64,000 nucleotides of DNA from VBDM01 sp035702665 (lineage in GTDB: Bacteria > Pseudomonadota > Gammaproteobacteria > Burkholderiales > SG8-39), in contig DASSQD010000069.1 in the NCBI GenBank assembly GCA_035702665.1, positions 1 through 64,000 of the forward strand. The letters are read 5' to 3'. The notes under the pieces are model-generated. The model made no database searches. It had not been told where the DNA came from and saw only the letters and a list, made by a program, of their open reading frames with translations. The position numbers and the translations under genes are program-made. Numbering within the stretch: position 1 is the first letter of the stretch; each line of letters starts with the position of its first letter. Shown here in pieces: positions 8,625-17,430 of the stretch.

Positions 8625-9224
8625 ATGAAGAAGACATTGCCGCTGTCCATTCACGTCGTAGCAGTAGCCCTCGGGCTGATGTGCCTCGCTTCCGTGGCGC
8701 ACGCGCAGGCGCGACACGACGTGAGGCGGGAGCACTTCAGCACGCCGCACTGGAGGTACGACAACCGCTTCCATCACGATCACTACTACCCGCAACTCGG
8801 CTACCCGGTCCGGGCGCTGCCCTCGAGCCGAATCGCCATCACCTTTCGCGGGTCGCCTTTCTTCTTTCACGCCGGCGTGTGGTATCGGCCGAGCGGCGCG
8901 ACGTTCATCGTGGTCAGGCCACCGATCGGAATCGTCGTTCCCGTCCTGCCTCCCAGCTACGCGACGATATGGGTGGGAACCGAGCCTTACTACTATGCCG
9001 ACGACGTGTTCTACCAGCAGACGAACGAGGGCTACGCCGTGGTCGCGCCGCCCTCCGGATACGTGGAGCAAGATGCTCCGCCGCCTCAGGCGGTGGCTCC
9101 GGCGGCGCCCCAGGCCGGGAGCGGAACGTGGTACTACTGCGAATCCTCCAAGACGTACTATCCGTACGTTTCAGAATGCAAGGAAGGGTGGAAAGAGGTG
9201 CCTGCGACGCCACCCCACGGGTAG
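8625..9224 (+). CDS. Small secreted protein of unknown function (DUF6515-like)
   Basis: 199 residues with a clear signal peptide (MKKT, hydrophobic core, cleavage near AHAQA). The mature protein is rich in His, Tyr, Pro and aromatic residues, has a compact central block (ITFRGSPFFFHAGVWYRPSG) and short Pro-rich hydrophobic segments (PIGIVVPVLPP), and ends in a Cys-containing block (WYYCESSKTYYPYVSECKEG). This arrangement matches poorly characterised exported proteins of the DUF6515 type. I do not recognise a function. Two cysteines near the end could form a disulfide in the periplasm. It stands alone between an acyl-CoA dehydrogenase and a convergent TetR gene, with its own likely promoter and leader hairpin. 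Confidence 0.75.
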   Translation: MKKTLPLSIHVVAVALGLMCLASVAHAQARHDVRREHFSTPHWRYDNRFHHDHYYPQLGYPVRALPSSRIAITFRGSPFFFHAGVWYRPSGATFIVVRPPIGIVVPVLPPSYATIWVGTEPYYYADDVFYQQTNEGYAVVAPPSGYVEQDAPPPQAVAPAAPQAGSGTWYYCESSKTYYPYVSECKEGWKEVPATPPHG

Positions 9225-9233
9225 AGCTGCGGG

Positions 9234-9839
9234 TCACGTGCCCGCGGGCGGACGGTGGCTCCGGATCAGGCGTTCTATCGCATCTTGGGCTCTCGCGATC
9301 GAGCGCGTATCCTCGAGCAGCCTGCGATCGTGGTGGGTGGCTAGGACGATCCCGTATAACTCGAAGCCTAGCTGCCAGGGATCTGTCCGGGGTGCCAGAT
9401 GTCCCTCCTCGATGGCGAGTCGAATCGCCTTGACGATCGCTCCGCGGAGCTCCCGTTGGCCGGCCACGAGGAGGTCGCGGACGGCTCCTGGCCGGTCGTC
9501 GTACTCAGCGGACGCGGAGAGCACCAGGCAGCCGCCGGAAAGGTCGTCGTTTTCCCCGATCCAGGAGAGCCAGTTGGATAGGAGCGAGCGCAGACGGGGC
9601 AAGCCTCGCGGGTGATCCAGCGCTGGCGAGAAGACGCGCTCTTGGAAAAGCGCCTGAGCGCGCTTGAGGGTGAGAAGCTGCAGGTCCTCCTTGGAGCCGA
9701 AGTGGGCGAAGAGGCCGCTCTTGGAGAGATCCAGCCGCTCGGCCAAGGAGCCGATGCTCAGCCCTTCGAGTCCAACCTGGCTCGCCAGAGCGACGGCCTC
9801 TTCGAGAATCAGGGCTCGAGTTCGGTCGCCTTTTTGCAC
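9234..9839 (-). CDS. TetR family transcriptional regulator
   Basis: 201 residues. The N-terminal DNA-binding domain is plain: TRALILEEAVALASQVG, then the helix-turn-helix segment SIGSLAERLDLSKSGLFAHF. The C-terminal ligand domain resembles the TetR_C_33 group, so an acyl or aromatic ligand is possible but unproven. The start is a GTG at 9839; no in-frame ATG precedes it before a stop. A perfect 12-base palindrome lies 17 bases upstream, pointing to autoregulation. It is the second gene after the histidine kinase on this strand but is set off by 112 bases with its own operator. The regulated genes may include neighbouring acyl-CoA functions. Confidence 0.88.
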   Translation of the reverse strand: MQKGDRTRALILEEAVALASQVGLEGLSIGSLAERLDLSKSGLFAHFGSKEDLQLLTLKRAQALFQERVFSPALDHPRGLPRLRSLLSNWLSWIGENDDLSGGCLVLSASAEYDDRPGAVRDLLVAGQRELRGAIVKAIRLAIEEGHLAPRTDPWQLGFELYGIVLATHHDRRLLEDTRSIARAQDAIERLIRSHRPPAGT

Positions 9840-9855
9840 GGACGCATACTAGAAC

Positions 9856-9867
9856 GAACGATCGTTC
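9856..9867. promoter_or_regulatory. Palindromic operator candidate for the TetR protein
   Basis: GAACGATCGTTC is a perfect 12-base palindrome 17 bases upstream of the regulator's GTG start, and the flank repeats GAAC once more (AGAACGAACGATCGTTCT). Position and symmetry are those of an autoregulatory TetR operator. Confidence 0.6.
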
Positions 9868-9951
9868 TCGTAAAGCAATAGCATGTTTCGAAGTCTAAGA
9901 ACGCCTTGCCAATCAGCATATCCTTCCGCATCACCCAATCCCCGGCGAAGC

Positions 9952-12030
9952 TCACGAAGGCTCAGTGGCGGGAACCGCTTGATCGGCGGATAAGTAGAGG
10001 GTGAATGTACTTCCCGCGCCCGGGGCGCTGGCCACGCGGATCTCGCCCCCCAGGCGCTCGGCGAGCGCCTTGCTGATCGAAAGGCCCAATCCGGTGCCCC
10101 CGAATTCGCCGGCCGCGGTTCCATCCCCAGGATGGAAAGCCTCGAAGATGACCGATTGCCTGCTCTCGGGAATGCCGATCCCCGTGTCGCTCACCGAGAA
10201 GGCGACGACTTGTCGGGCGCCATCGAGCTGTGGCTGACCGGGGGACCATCCCGATGCGGCCGGCACGATGCGTAGAGCCACGCCGCCCTGCTTGGTGAAC
10301 TTGAAAGCGTTGGAGAGGAGGTTCCTGAGGACTTGCTGAAGCCGCCGGGCATCGGTTTCGATTGCGTCGGGCAAGCCGGGCTCTATCGCGATCTCGAAGT
10401 GCAAGCCCGCTTGCTTCGCGACCTGACCGAAGGTTCGCTCGACGTGTTCCTTCACGCCCGCCAAGCTGGTCGAAGCGATGTGCAGCGCCGTCGGGGCTCC
10501 CGATTCGATCCTCGCGAGGTCGAGCAAGTCGCTGATGAGCGCGAGCAGATCGCTGCCCGCCTCGTGGATCACCTGTGCGTACTGGACCTGCTTGTCTGTG
10601 AGGTTCTTGCCGGTATTGTCGGCGAGGAGTTTGGCGAGAATCAGCAGACTGTTGAGCGGCGTACGCAGCTCGTGGGACATCCTCGCGAGGAATTCCGACT
10701 TCGCTCGGTTCGCCCTTTCCGCCAGCGCCTTCGCGCCCATGAGGTCCGACTCCGCGCGCTTGCGCTCGGTCAGGTCGCGTACAACCTTCGAGAACCCGAG
10801 GAGCTTGCCTTCCGAGTCGCGCATTGCGGTGACGACCACCGTCGCCCAGAACATGGTTCCGTCCTTGCGGAGGCGCCAGCCCTCGTCCTGGAAGCGGCCT
10901 TCCCGCGCGGCGCCGTCCAGCACCATGCGCGGCTTGCCGCCGCGCGCGTCCTCATCCGGGTAAAAGCAGGAGAAATGGCGGCCGATGACCTCGTCGGCGC
11001 GATAGCCCTTGATGCGCTCGGCACCCGCGTTCCAGCTCGTGATCCGGCCTTCCGGATCGAGCATGAAGATCGCATAGTCGGCGACGTTGAGGACCATGAG
11101 CCGGAAGCGCTCCTCGCTCTCCGAGAGGCGGCTCTCGACCTCCCTCCTGCGCTCGCCGAGCACGGCGCTGAGGACCAGCCCCGTGACCACGACCGTGCTC
11201 GCGAAAGCGAGCAGCAAAAGAAGCGATTCGTTGAGGGAGAACGCTGCAAAGGGGCTGCGACGCTCGACCGTGTACCAAACGGCGAGCCCGCACACGACGG
11301 CATTCGCCGCCGTTACCTCTCGCTGCTCGAAGCGGATTGCGGCCCAGATGATGAAGGGCGCGATTAGAAACGTGAGGGGATAGGGAATCTGGCCCGGTGT
11401 CGAGCTCCCGAAGCTGATCCAGCTTGCTCCAACGAGGAGCAGCGCGAAGCATGCGGCTTCGAGAACCCTTCCGCGCGACCAGAGTATGTGCGAGCGAGCG
11501 CTCCAGCTGAGTATCAGCGGCGTGACGATGATGATTCCCGCGGCGTCGCCTTGCCACCACGTCCACCAGTTCCAGAGCAGCTCGGAGCCGGCGAGCGCGT
11601 GGCCCAGGGAGAGAGGCATCAAAGCGACCGTAGCGGCGACGACAGGAGCCAGCGCGGCGACGGCGACGAACCTGACGACGTCTTCTCCGCGTCCGATGGG
11701 ATACGCGGAACGTATTGTTCGGTGGATCAGCGCCGCGCCGACGAGCGCCTCGAGCGTGTTTCCGGTCGCGATCATCGCGGCCGCGGGCAGCGAGGCCTCG
11801 ACGGTCAGGTTGACGATCACCGCGCCGGCCCAAATGCCCGGCCAGTAACGGGCCCCGAGCAGCAGTATCGCCGCAAGGGCGATGCCGGAAGGGGGCCAGA
11901 CGGCGGTCGCGTAGCCCGGCGGGATTGCCAGGAGCAGGGAAATCTTGGCGGCCGAAAAGTAGATTGACGCGAGCAGCGCAGTCCACAGCCAGTAAGACAG
12001 CTGCCTGAGCGGAAAGGAAGCCTGCTCCAC
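9952..12030 (-). CDS. MASE1-PAS sensor histidine kinase
   Basis: 692 residues. An N-terminal integral-membrane MASE1 sensor (about residues 10-290, eight or more hydrophobic segments) is followed by a PAS domain (about 308-420, SWNAGAERIKGY), a HisKA dimerisation domain with the phosphoacceptor H453 in ARMSHELRTPLN, and an HATPase domain (DTGIGIPES, GGTGLGLSISKALAERLGGE). The protein stops right after the ATPase domain, with no receiver, and no response regulator gene is adjacent, so the partner lies elsewhere. The stimulus is unknown. It ends 112 bases before the TetR gene and begins 10 bases after the ETF-QO gene, so those two may be co-transcribed. Confidence 0.9.
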   Translation of the reverse strand: MEQASFPLRQLSYWLWTALLASIYFSAAKISLLLAIPPGYATAVWPPSGIALAAILLLGARYWPGIWAGAVIVNLTVEASLPAAAMIATGNTLEALVGAALIHRTIRSAYPIGRGEDVVRFVAVAALAPVVAATVALMPLSLGHALAGSELLWNWWTWWQGDAAGIIIVTPLILSWSARSHILWSRGRVLEAACFALLLVGASWISFGSSTPGQIPYPLTFLIAPFIIWAAIRFEQREVTAANAVVCGLAVWYTVERRSPFAAFSLNESLLLLLAFASTVVVTGLVLSAVLGERRREVESRLSESEERFRLMVLNVADYAIFMLDPEGRITSWNAGAERIKGYRADEVIGRHFSCFYPDEDARGGKPRMVLDGAAREGRFQDEGWRLRKDGTMFWATVVVTAMRDSEGKLLGFSKVVRDLTERKRAESDLMGAKALAERANRAKSEFLARMSHELRTPLNSLLILAKLLADNTGKNLTDKQVQYAQVIHEAGSDLLALISDLLDLARIESGAPTALHIASTSLAGVKEHVERTFGQVAKQAGLHFEIAIEPGLPDAIETDARRLQQVLRNLLSNAFKFTKQGGVALRIVPAASGWSPGQPQLDGARQVVAFSVSDTGIGIPESRQSVIFEAFHPGDGTAAGEFGGTGLGLSISKALAERLGGEIRVASAPGAGSTFTLYLSADQAVPATEPS

Positions 12031-12040
12031 GCCCTCGCCT

Positions 12041-13681
12041 TCACATGTTGGGATAGTTGGGCCCGCCGCCCCCTTGCGGCGCCACCCACACGATATTCTG
12101 GGCCGGATCCTTGATGTCGCAGGTCTTGCAGTGCACGCAGTTCTGCGCGTTTATCTGCAAACGGTTTCCCCGGTCGTCCTTCACGAACTCGTACACGCCC
12201 GCGGGGCAGTAACGGGCCTCGGGTCCGGCGTATTTCGCGAGATTGAGCCTTACGGGCAGCGAAGCGTCCTTCAAGGTCAGGTGGACCGGCTGGTTCTCCT
12301 CGTGGTTGGTGTTGGAGATGAACACCGAGGACAGCCGATCGAAGCTGATCTTGCCGTCCGGTTTCGGATAGTCGATCGGCCGGCACTCTGCCGCGGGACG
12401 CAGGCACTCGTGGTCTGCGTGCCGATGGTGCAGGGTCCAGGGAAACTTCCCGCCGAGGAGATACTGCTCGACCCCGACCATCGCGGTGCCGGAATACAAC
12501 CCCTTCGACATCCACTGCTTGAAGTTGCGCGCCTGGTACAGCTCGTCGAAAAGCCAGGATTCGCGAAACGCCTGCGGATATGCCGCCAGCTCGTCGCCCG
12601 AGCGGCCCTGCTGGAGCGCGGAGCAGGCGGCTTCCGCGGCGAGCATGCCGGACTTGATGGCGGCATGGCTGCCCTTGATGCGCGAGGCGTTGAGGAAACC
12701 GGCCTCGTCGCCGATCAGCGCGCCTCCCGGGAAGACCAGGCGCGGCAGCGACATGATCCCGCCGGCGGCGATGGCGCGCGCGCCGTAGGCGATGCGCTTG
12801 CCTCCCTCGAAGAATCCGCGAATGTGGGGATGGGTCTTGTAGCGCTGGAATTCCTCGTAAGGGCTCAGATACGGATTGGAGTAGGACAGCCCCAGCACGA
12901 AACCGACCGACACCAGGCGCTCCTCCATGTGGTAGAGAAAGGAGCCGCCGTAGGTACCGGCATCGAGCGGCCAGCCCGCCGAATGGATGACGAGGCCCGG
13001 GCGGTGCTTGCCCGCTTCGATTTCCCAGAGCTCCTTCAGACCGAGCCCGAATACCTGCGGGTCGCAGTTGGCACCGAGCCTGAACCTCTCCATCAACCGG
13101 CGGCCGAGGTGACCCCGGCAGCCCTCCGCGAAGAACGTGTACTTCCCGAGCAATTCGATACCCGGCTGATATTGGTCGGTGGGGTTGCCGTCGCGTCCGA
13201 TGCCCACGTCCCCGGTCGCGACGCCGCGCACACCTCCGCTGTCGTCGTAGAGCACCTCGGCGGCGGCGAAGCCCGGATAGATCTCCACTCCGAGCGACTC
13301 CGCCTGCCGCCCCAACCAGCGGCACACGTCGCCGAGGCTCACCACGTAGCTGCCGTGATTGCGAAAACACTCCGGAAGAAGGGCGCCGGGCACCTTGAAC
13401 GAGCCTGATTTGCCTAGGAACAGGAAGCGATCCTCGACGACCGGCGTTCTGAGGGGGGCGCCGCGCTCCTTCCAGTCGGGGATGAGCTCGGTCAGGGCGC
13501 GTGGATCCATCACGGCACCCGAAAGGATGTGGGCGCCGATCTCCGAGCCTTTCTCGATCACGCACACGCCGATTTCGGTTTTTCTTTCCGCGGCGAGCTG
13601 CTTCAGGCGGATGGCGGCGGCCAGCCCGGCAGGGCCTCCACCGACCACGACGACATCGAACTGCATCGATTCGCGCGCCAC
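12041..13681 (-). CDS. Electron transfer flavoprotein-ubiquinone oxidoreductase
   Basis: 546 residues. The N terminus holds the FAD dinucleotide-binding motif (VVVVGGGPAGLAAAIRLKQL) and the C terminus the 4Fe-4S cluster motif NCVHCKTCDIKDP, the two hallmarks of ETF-QO. It takes electrons from reduced ETF and reduces ubiquinone at the membrane. I chose the GTG at 13681 because GGAG lies five bases upstream; an ATG at 13666 and a TTG at 13708 are alternatives. It is divergent from acetoacetyl-CoA synthetase, with an ATTATAAT core between. With etfBA and the acyl-CoA dehydrogenase it completes the path from acyl-CoA to the respiratory chain. Confidence 0.95.
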   Translation of the reverse strand: MARESMQFDVVVVGGGPAGLAAAIRLKQLAAERKTEIGVCVIEKGSEIGAHILSGAVMDPRALTELIPDWKERGAPLRTPVVEDRFLFLGKSGSFKVPGALLPECFRNHGSYVVSLGDVCRWLGRQAESLGVEIYPGFAAAEVLYDDSGGVRGVATGDVGIGRDGNPTDQYQPGIELLGKYTFFAEGCRGHLGRRLMERFRLGANCDPQVFGLGLKELWEIEAGKHRPGLVIHSAGWPLDAGTYGGSFLYHMEERLVSVGFVLGLSYSNPYLSPYEEFQRYKTHPHIRGFFEGGKRIAYGARAIAAGGIMSLPRLVFPGGALIGDEAGFLNASRIKGSHAAIKSGMLAAEAACSALQQGRSGDELAAYPQAFRESWLFDELYQARNFKQWMSKGLYSGTAMVGVEQYLLGGKFPWTLHHRHADHECLRPAAECRPIDYPKPDGKISFDRLSSVFISNTNHEENQPVHLTLKDASLPVRLNLAKYAGPEARYCPAGVYEFVKDDRGNRLQINAQNCVHCKTCDIKDPAQNIVWVAPQGGGGPNYPNM

Positions 13682-13708
13682 CGAGTCTCCGATCCACGGG
13701 CTCGACAA

Positions 13709-13716
13709 ATTATAAT
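13709..13716. promoter_or_regulatory. Shared -10 core of a divergent promoter (ETF-QO / acetoacetyl-CoA synthetase)
   Basis: ATTATAAT again gives TATAAT on both strands: 13711-13716 toward the synthetase and 13714-13709 toward ETF-QO. Starts at 13738 and 13681 lie about 22-28 bases away, so the two initiation complexes would overlap. Confidence 0.5.
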
Positions 13717-13737
13717 GCGGGTAAGAGGAGAGCCCGG

Positions 13738-15702
13738 ATGGTCGAAAAGCCGCTCTGGTCGCCCAGCCAGGAGCGCATCGAGGACGCGAACCTCACCCGC
13801 TTCGCGCGCCAGGCGATTCGCGACTGGAACTTGGGATTCAACGACTATCCGGCCTTCTACCGCTGGACGATCGAGAGCCCCGAGCAATTCTGGGAAACAG
13901 TGTGGAAGTTCGCCGGGGTACGCTCGCGCGCCAAGGGGTCGCGGGTCCTCGTCGACGGCGGCCGGATGCCCGGCGCGCGATGGTACCCGGAGGCAAGGCT
14001 CAATTTCGCCGAGAACCTCCTCAGGCGGCGGGACGCCTCAACGGCGCTCGTCTTCTGGGGCGAGAACCGGGTGAAGCGCCGCCTGACGCACGGCGAGCTC
14101 TACGACCAGGTGTCGCGCATCGCAAAGGGCCTGCGCGACCTGGGCGTCGAGCCCGGCGATCGCGTCGCCGCCTACCTGCCGAACATGCCCGAGGCCGTCA
14201 CCGCGATGCTCGCCGCGGCCAGCATCGGCGCCGCCTTCTCGACCTGCTCGCCCGATTTCGGAGTCCGGGGCGTGCTCGATCGCTTCGGGCAGATTTCGCC
14301 CAAGGTGCTGTTCGCCGCGGACGGCTACTTCTACAACGGCAAGGAGATCGACTCGCTCGGAAGGGTGGGCGAGATCGCCGCAGGCCTTGCCAGCCTGAAA
14401 CGCGTCGTGATCGTGCCCTACGTGGGCGACCGGCCGGACGCGAACCGGGTTCCCGGCGGACAGCGGTTCGACGATTTCATCGCCCCCAAGAAGGGCGGCG
14501 ACATCCGCTTCGAGCAACTTCCTTTCGACCATCCCCTGTACATCCTCTTCTCCTCCGGCACTACGGGCGTACCGAAGTGCATCGTGCACGGAGCTGGGGG
14601 GGCGCTCCTCAAGCATCTGTGCGAGCAGCAGCTGCACTGCGACATCAAGCCCGGGGATCGGTTGTTCTACTTCACGACGCTCGGCTGGATGATGTGGAAC
14701 TGGCTGGCCTCCGGCCTCGCCTCGGGCGCGACGCTGCTCCTCTACGACGGCTCCCCCTTCGTCGCGGAGGGCCGGATTCTCTTCGACTACGCGGACGCTG
14801 AGGGGGCGACGCACTTCGGCACTTCCGCCAAGTTTCTCGACGCCGCCGCGAAGGCGGGCGTCGATCCGGCGAGAACGCACAGGCTGGAGCCCCTGCGCAC
14901 GGTGCTCTCGACGGGATCGCCGCTCGCGCCCGAGGGGTTCGACTTCGTGTACCGGTCGATCAAGCGCGACGTGTGCCTGTCCTCGATCTCCGGGGGGACC
15001 GACATCTGCGGCTGCTTCGTGCTCGGTAATCCGATCCTTCCGGTATGGCGGGGCGAGATTCAGTGCCGCGCCCTCGGGCTCAAGGTAGAGGTCTTCGACG
15101 AGGGCGGGCGCCCGGTCGAGGGTGAGAAGGGCGAGCTCGTCTGCACCAGGCCGTTCCCCTCGATGCCCTTGGGGTTCTGGAACGATCCCGGCGGGGAGAA
15201 ATACCGCGCCGCGTATTTCGAGAGGTTTCCGGGCGTGTGGACCCACGGCGACTGGTGCGAGCTCACCGTGCACGGCGGGATGATCATCTACGGCCGCTCG
15301 GATGCGGTGCTTAACCCGGGTGGCGTGCGCATCGGAACGGCCGAGATCTATCGCCAGGTCGAGCAGCTGGACGAGGTGGTCGAGTCGATCGTGATCGGCC
15401 AGACCTGGCCGCCGGGAGAGATCGGCGACGTGCGGGTGGTGCTGTTCGTCAAGCTCCGCCAGGGCTGCGAGCTCGACGACGCGCTGATCGCCAGGATCAA
15501 GTCGAAGATACGCGAGAACACGACGCCGCGGCACGTGCCGGCGAAAGTTCTCCAGGTGCGGGACATTCCGCGCACCAAGTCGAACAAGATCGTCGAGCTG
15601 GCGGTGCGCGAGGTGGTGCACGGCCGGCCGGTGAAGAACGTCGAGGCCCTCGCCAATCCCGAGGCGCTGGAGTATTTCCGGAACCGGCCCGAGCTGGCCT
15701 AG
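13738..15702 (+). CDS. Acetoacetyl-CoA synthetase (acetoacetate-CoA ligase)
   Basis: 654 residues of the adenylate-forming (ANL) superfamily. The N-terminal block (MVEKPLWSPSQERIEDANL, then FYRWTIESPEQFWETVW) and overall length are typical of acetoacetyl-CoA synthetase rather than acetyl-CoA synthetase. Motifs include the P-loop ILFSSGTTGVPKCIVHG, the SGGTDICGCF segment and the C-terminal NPGGVRIGTAEIYRQVE and PRTKSNKIVELAVR with the adenylation lysine. It activates acetoacetate with ATP for use in polyhydroxybutyrate, sterol-free lipid or leucine/ketone catabolism. GAGGAG seven bases before the ATG supports the start. Confidence 0.93.
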   Translation: MVEKPLWSPSQERIEDANLTRFARQAIRDWNLGFNDYPAFYRWTIESPEQFWETVWKFAGVRSRAKGSRVLVDGGRMPGARWYPEARLNFAENLLRRRDASTALVFWGENRVKRRLTHGELYDQVSRIAKGLRDLGVEPGDRVAAYLPNMPEAVTAMLAAASIGAAFSTCSPDFGVRGVLDRFGQISPKVLFAADGYFYNGKEIDSLGRVGEIAAGLASLKRVVIVPYVGDRPDANRVPGGQRFDDFIAPKKGGDIRFEQLPFDHPLYILFSSGTTGVPKCIVHGAGGALLKHLCEQQLHCDIKPGDRLFYFTTLGWMMWNWLASGLASGATLLLYDGSPFVAEGRILFDYADAEGATHFGTSAKFLDAAAKAGVDPARTHRLEPLRTVLSTGSPLAPEGFDFVYRSIKRDVCLSSISGGTDICGCFVLGNPILPVWRGEIQCRALGLKVEVFDEGGRPVEGEKGELVCTRPFPSMPLGFWNDPGGEKYRAAYFERFPGVWTHGDWCELTVHGGMIIYGRSDAVLNPGGVRIGTAEIYRQVEQLDEVVESIVIGQTWPPGEIGDVRVVLFVKLRQGCELDDALIARIKSKIRENTTPRHVPAKVLQVRDIPRTKSNKIVELAVREVVHGRPVKNVEALANPEALEYFRNRPELA

Positions 15703-15777
15703 CGCGGCGGCTGCCTTCGGGCTAGAGCGGGAAGGGGATTTCGTGTACCATTCTCCATCCCATCCCCCTGGTTTGTG

Positions 15778-17430
15778 ATGGCCAAGTATGTGTTCGTGTC
15801 GGGCGGTGTGGTTTCCTCTCTGGGGAAGGGGATAGCCGCCGCCTCCCTCGCCGCGATCCTCGAATCCCGCGGCATCAAGGTTACCCTCCTCAAGCTCGAC
15901 CCGTACATCAACGTCGATCCGGGAACGATGAGCCCCTTCCAGCACGGGGAGGTGTTCGTGACCGACGACGGCGCCGAGACCGATCTCGACCTCGGCCACT
16001 ACGAGCGTTTCCTCTCGGCGCGCATGAAGAAGTGCAACAACTTCACCACGGGCCAGATCTACGAGTCGGTGATCAAGAAGGAGCGCCGCGGCGACTATCT
16101 CGGACGCACGGTGCAGGTGATCCCTCACGTGACCGACGAGATCAAGGCGTTCATCGCGCGCGGCGCGGGCGACGCGGAGGTCGCGATCGTCGAGATCGGC
16201 GGCACGGTGGGCGATATCGAGTCGCTGCCTTTTCTCGAGGCGGTGCGACAGATGGGCCTGGAGCTGGGCTCTAACAACACCTGCTATCTGCACCTCACGC
16301 TCGTGCCCTTCATCAAGAGCGCGGGCGAGATCAAGACCAAGCCGACGCAGCACTCGGTGAAGGAGCTGCGCGGCATCGGCATCCAGCCCGACGCCCTGCT
16401 GTGCCGCTCGGACCGGCCGATACCCGATGACGAGAAGAAGAAGATAGCGCTCTTCACCAACGTGCAAGCTCGGGGAGTCATCTCGGTGTGGGACGCGGAA
16501 TCGATCTACACGATTCCCTGGATGCTGCACCAGCAGATGCTGGACGAGATCGTCTGCCACAAGCTGGGCATCATCGCGAGACCCGCCGACCTGAGGTCAT
16601 GGAAGAAGCTGGTTGACGCGCTTCAGAATCCTCAGCAGGAGGTCACCATCGCCATGGTCGGCAAATATGTCGATCTGACGGACTCCTACAAGTCCCTCAA
16701 CGAGGCGCTGGTGCACGCCGGAATCCACACGCGCAGCAGGGTGAACATTCGCTATGTCGACGCGGAGGCGATCGAGAAGGAAGGCCTGGGCGCGACGCTG
16801 AAGGGCGTCGACGCCGTGCTCGTACCGGGCGGCTTCGGCAAGCGCGGCGTGGAGGGCATGATGAAGGCGATCCAGCACGCGAGGGAGAACAAGATTCCGT
16901 ACCTCGGCATTTGCCTGGGCATGCAGCTTGCGGTGATCGAGTACTCGCGCAACGTCGTCGGCCTCGGCGGAGCCAATTCGACCGAGTTCGACCGCGACAC
17001 GCCGCATCCGGTGATCGCGCTGGTGACCGAGTGGCAGGACCGAGACGGCCGCATCGAGCGGCGCGACGAGAGGTCCGACCTCGGCGGCACGATGCGGCTG
17101 GGAGCGCAGGGCGCCAACCTTGACGCCGGGAGCCTGGCGCGCAAGATCTACGGCTCGGACGTGATCAACGAGCGTCACCGGCATCGCTACGAGGCGAACA
17201 ACCAGTACATGCAGAGGCTGAAGGACAAGGGCCTGCGGGTTTCGGGGCTGACGCAACGCGAGCAGCTGTGCGAAATGATCGAGCTGCCCTCGCATCCCTG
17301 GTTCATCGGCTGCCAGTTCCATCCGGAATTCACCTCGACGCCGCGCGCGGGGCATCCGCTCTTCACGGCCTTCGTCGAAGCTGCACTCCAATACCAGGCG
17401 AGCAAGACCAAGACCGCGATCGCAGCATGA
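15778..17430 (+). CDS. pyrG: CTP synthase
   Basis: 550 residues, the standard length. The N-terminal synthetase domain begins AKYVFVSGGVVSSLGKG with the ATP-binding loop; the C-terminal glutamine amidotransferase domain holds the nucleophile in LGICLGMQLAVIEYSRN and the catalytic HPEF near the end. It makes CTP from UTP, ATP and glutamine. The ATG at 15778 is preferred over the GTG three bases upstream. Its stop overlaps kdsA by ATGA, the first of three identical junctions in this operon. Confidence 0.98.
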   Translation: MAKYVFVSGGVVSSLGKGIAAASLAAILESRGIKVTLLKLDPYINVDPGTMSPFQHGEVFVTDDGAETDLDLGHYERFLSARMKKCNNFTTGQIYESVIKKERRGDYLGRTVQVIPHVTDEIKAFIARGAGDAEVAIVEIGGTVGDIESLPFLEAVRQMGLELGSNNTCYLHLTLVPFIKSAGEIKTKPTQHSVKELRGIGIQPDALLCRSDRPIPDDEKKKIALFTNVQARGVISVWDAESIYTIPWMLHQQMLDEIVCHKLGIIARPADLRSWKKLVDALQNPQQEVTIAMVGKYVDLTDSYKSLNEALVHAGIHTRSRVNIRYVDAEAIEKEGLGATLKGVDAVLVPGGFGKRGVEGMMKAIQHARENKIPYLGICLGMQLAVIEYSRNVVGLGGANSTEFDRDTPHPVIALVTEWQDRDGRIERRDERSDLGGTMRLGAQGANLDAGSLARKIYGSDVINERHRHRYEANNQYMQRLKDKGLRVSGLTQREQLCEMIELPSHPWFIGCQFHPEFTSTPRAGHPLFTAFVEAALQYQASKTKTAIAA

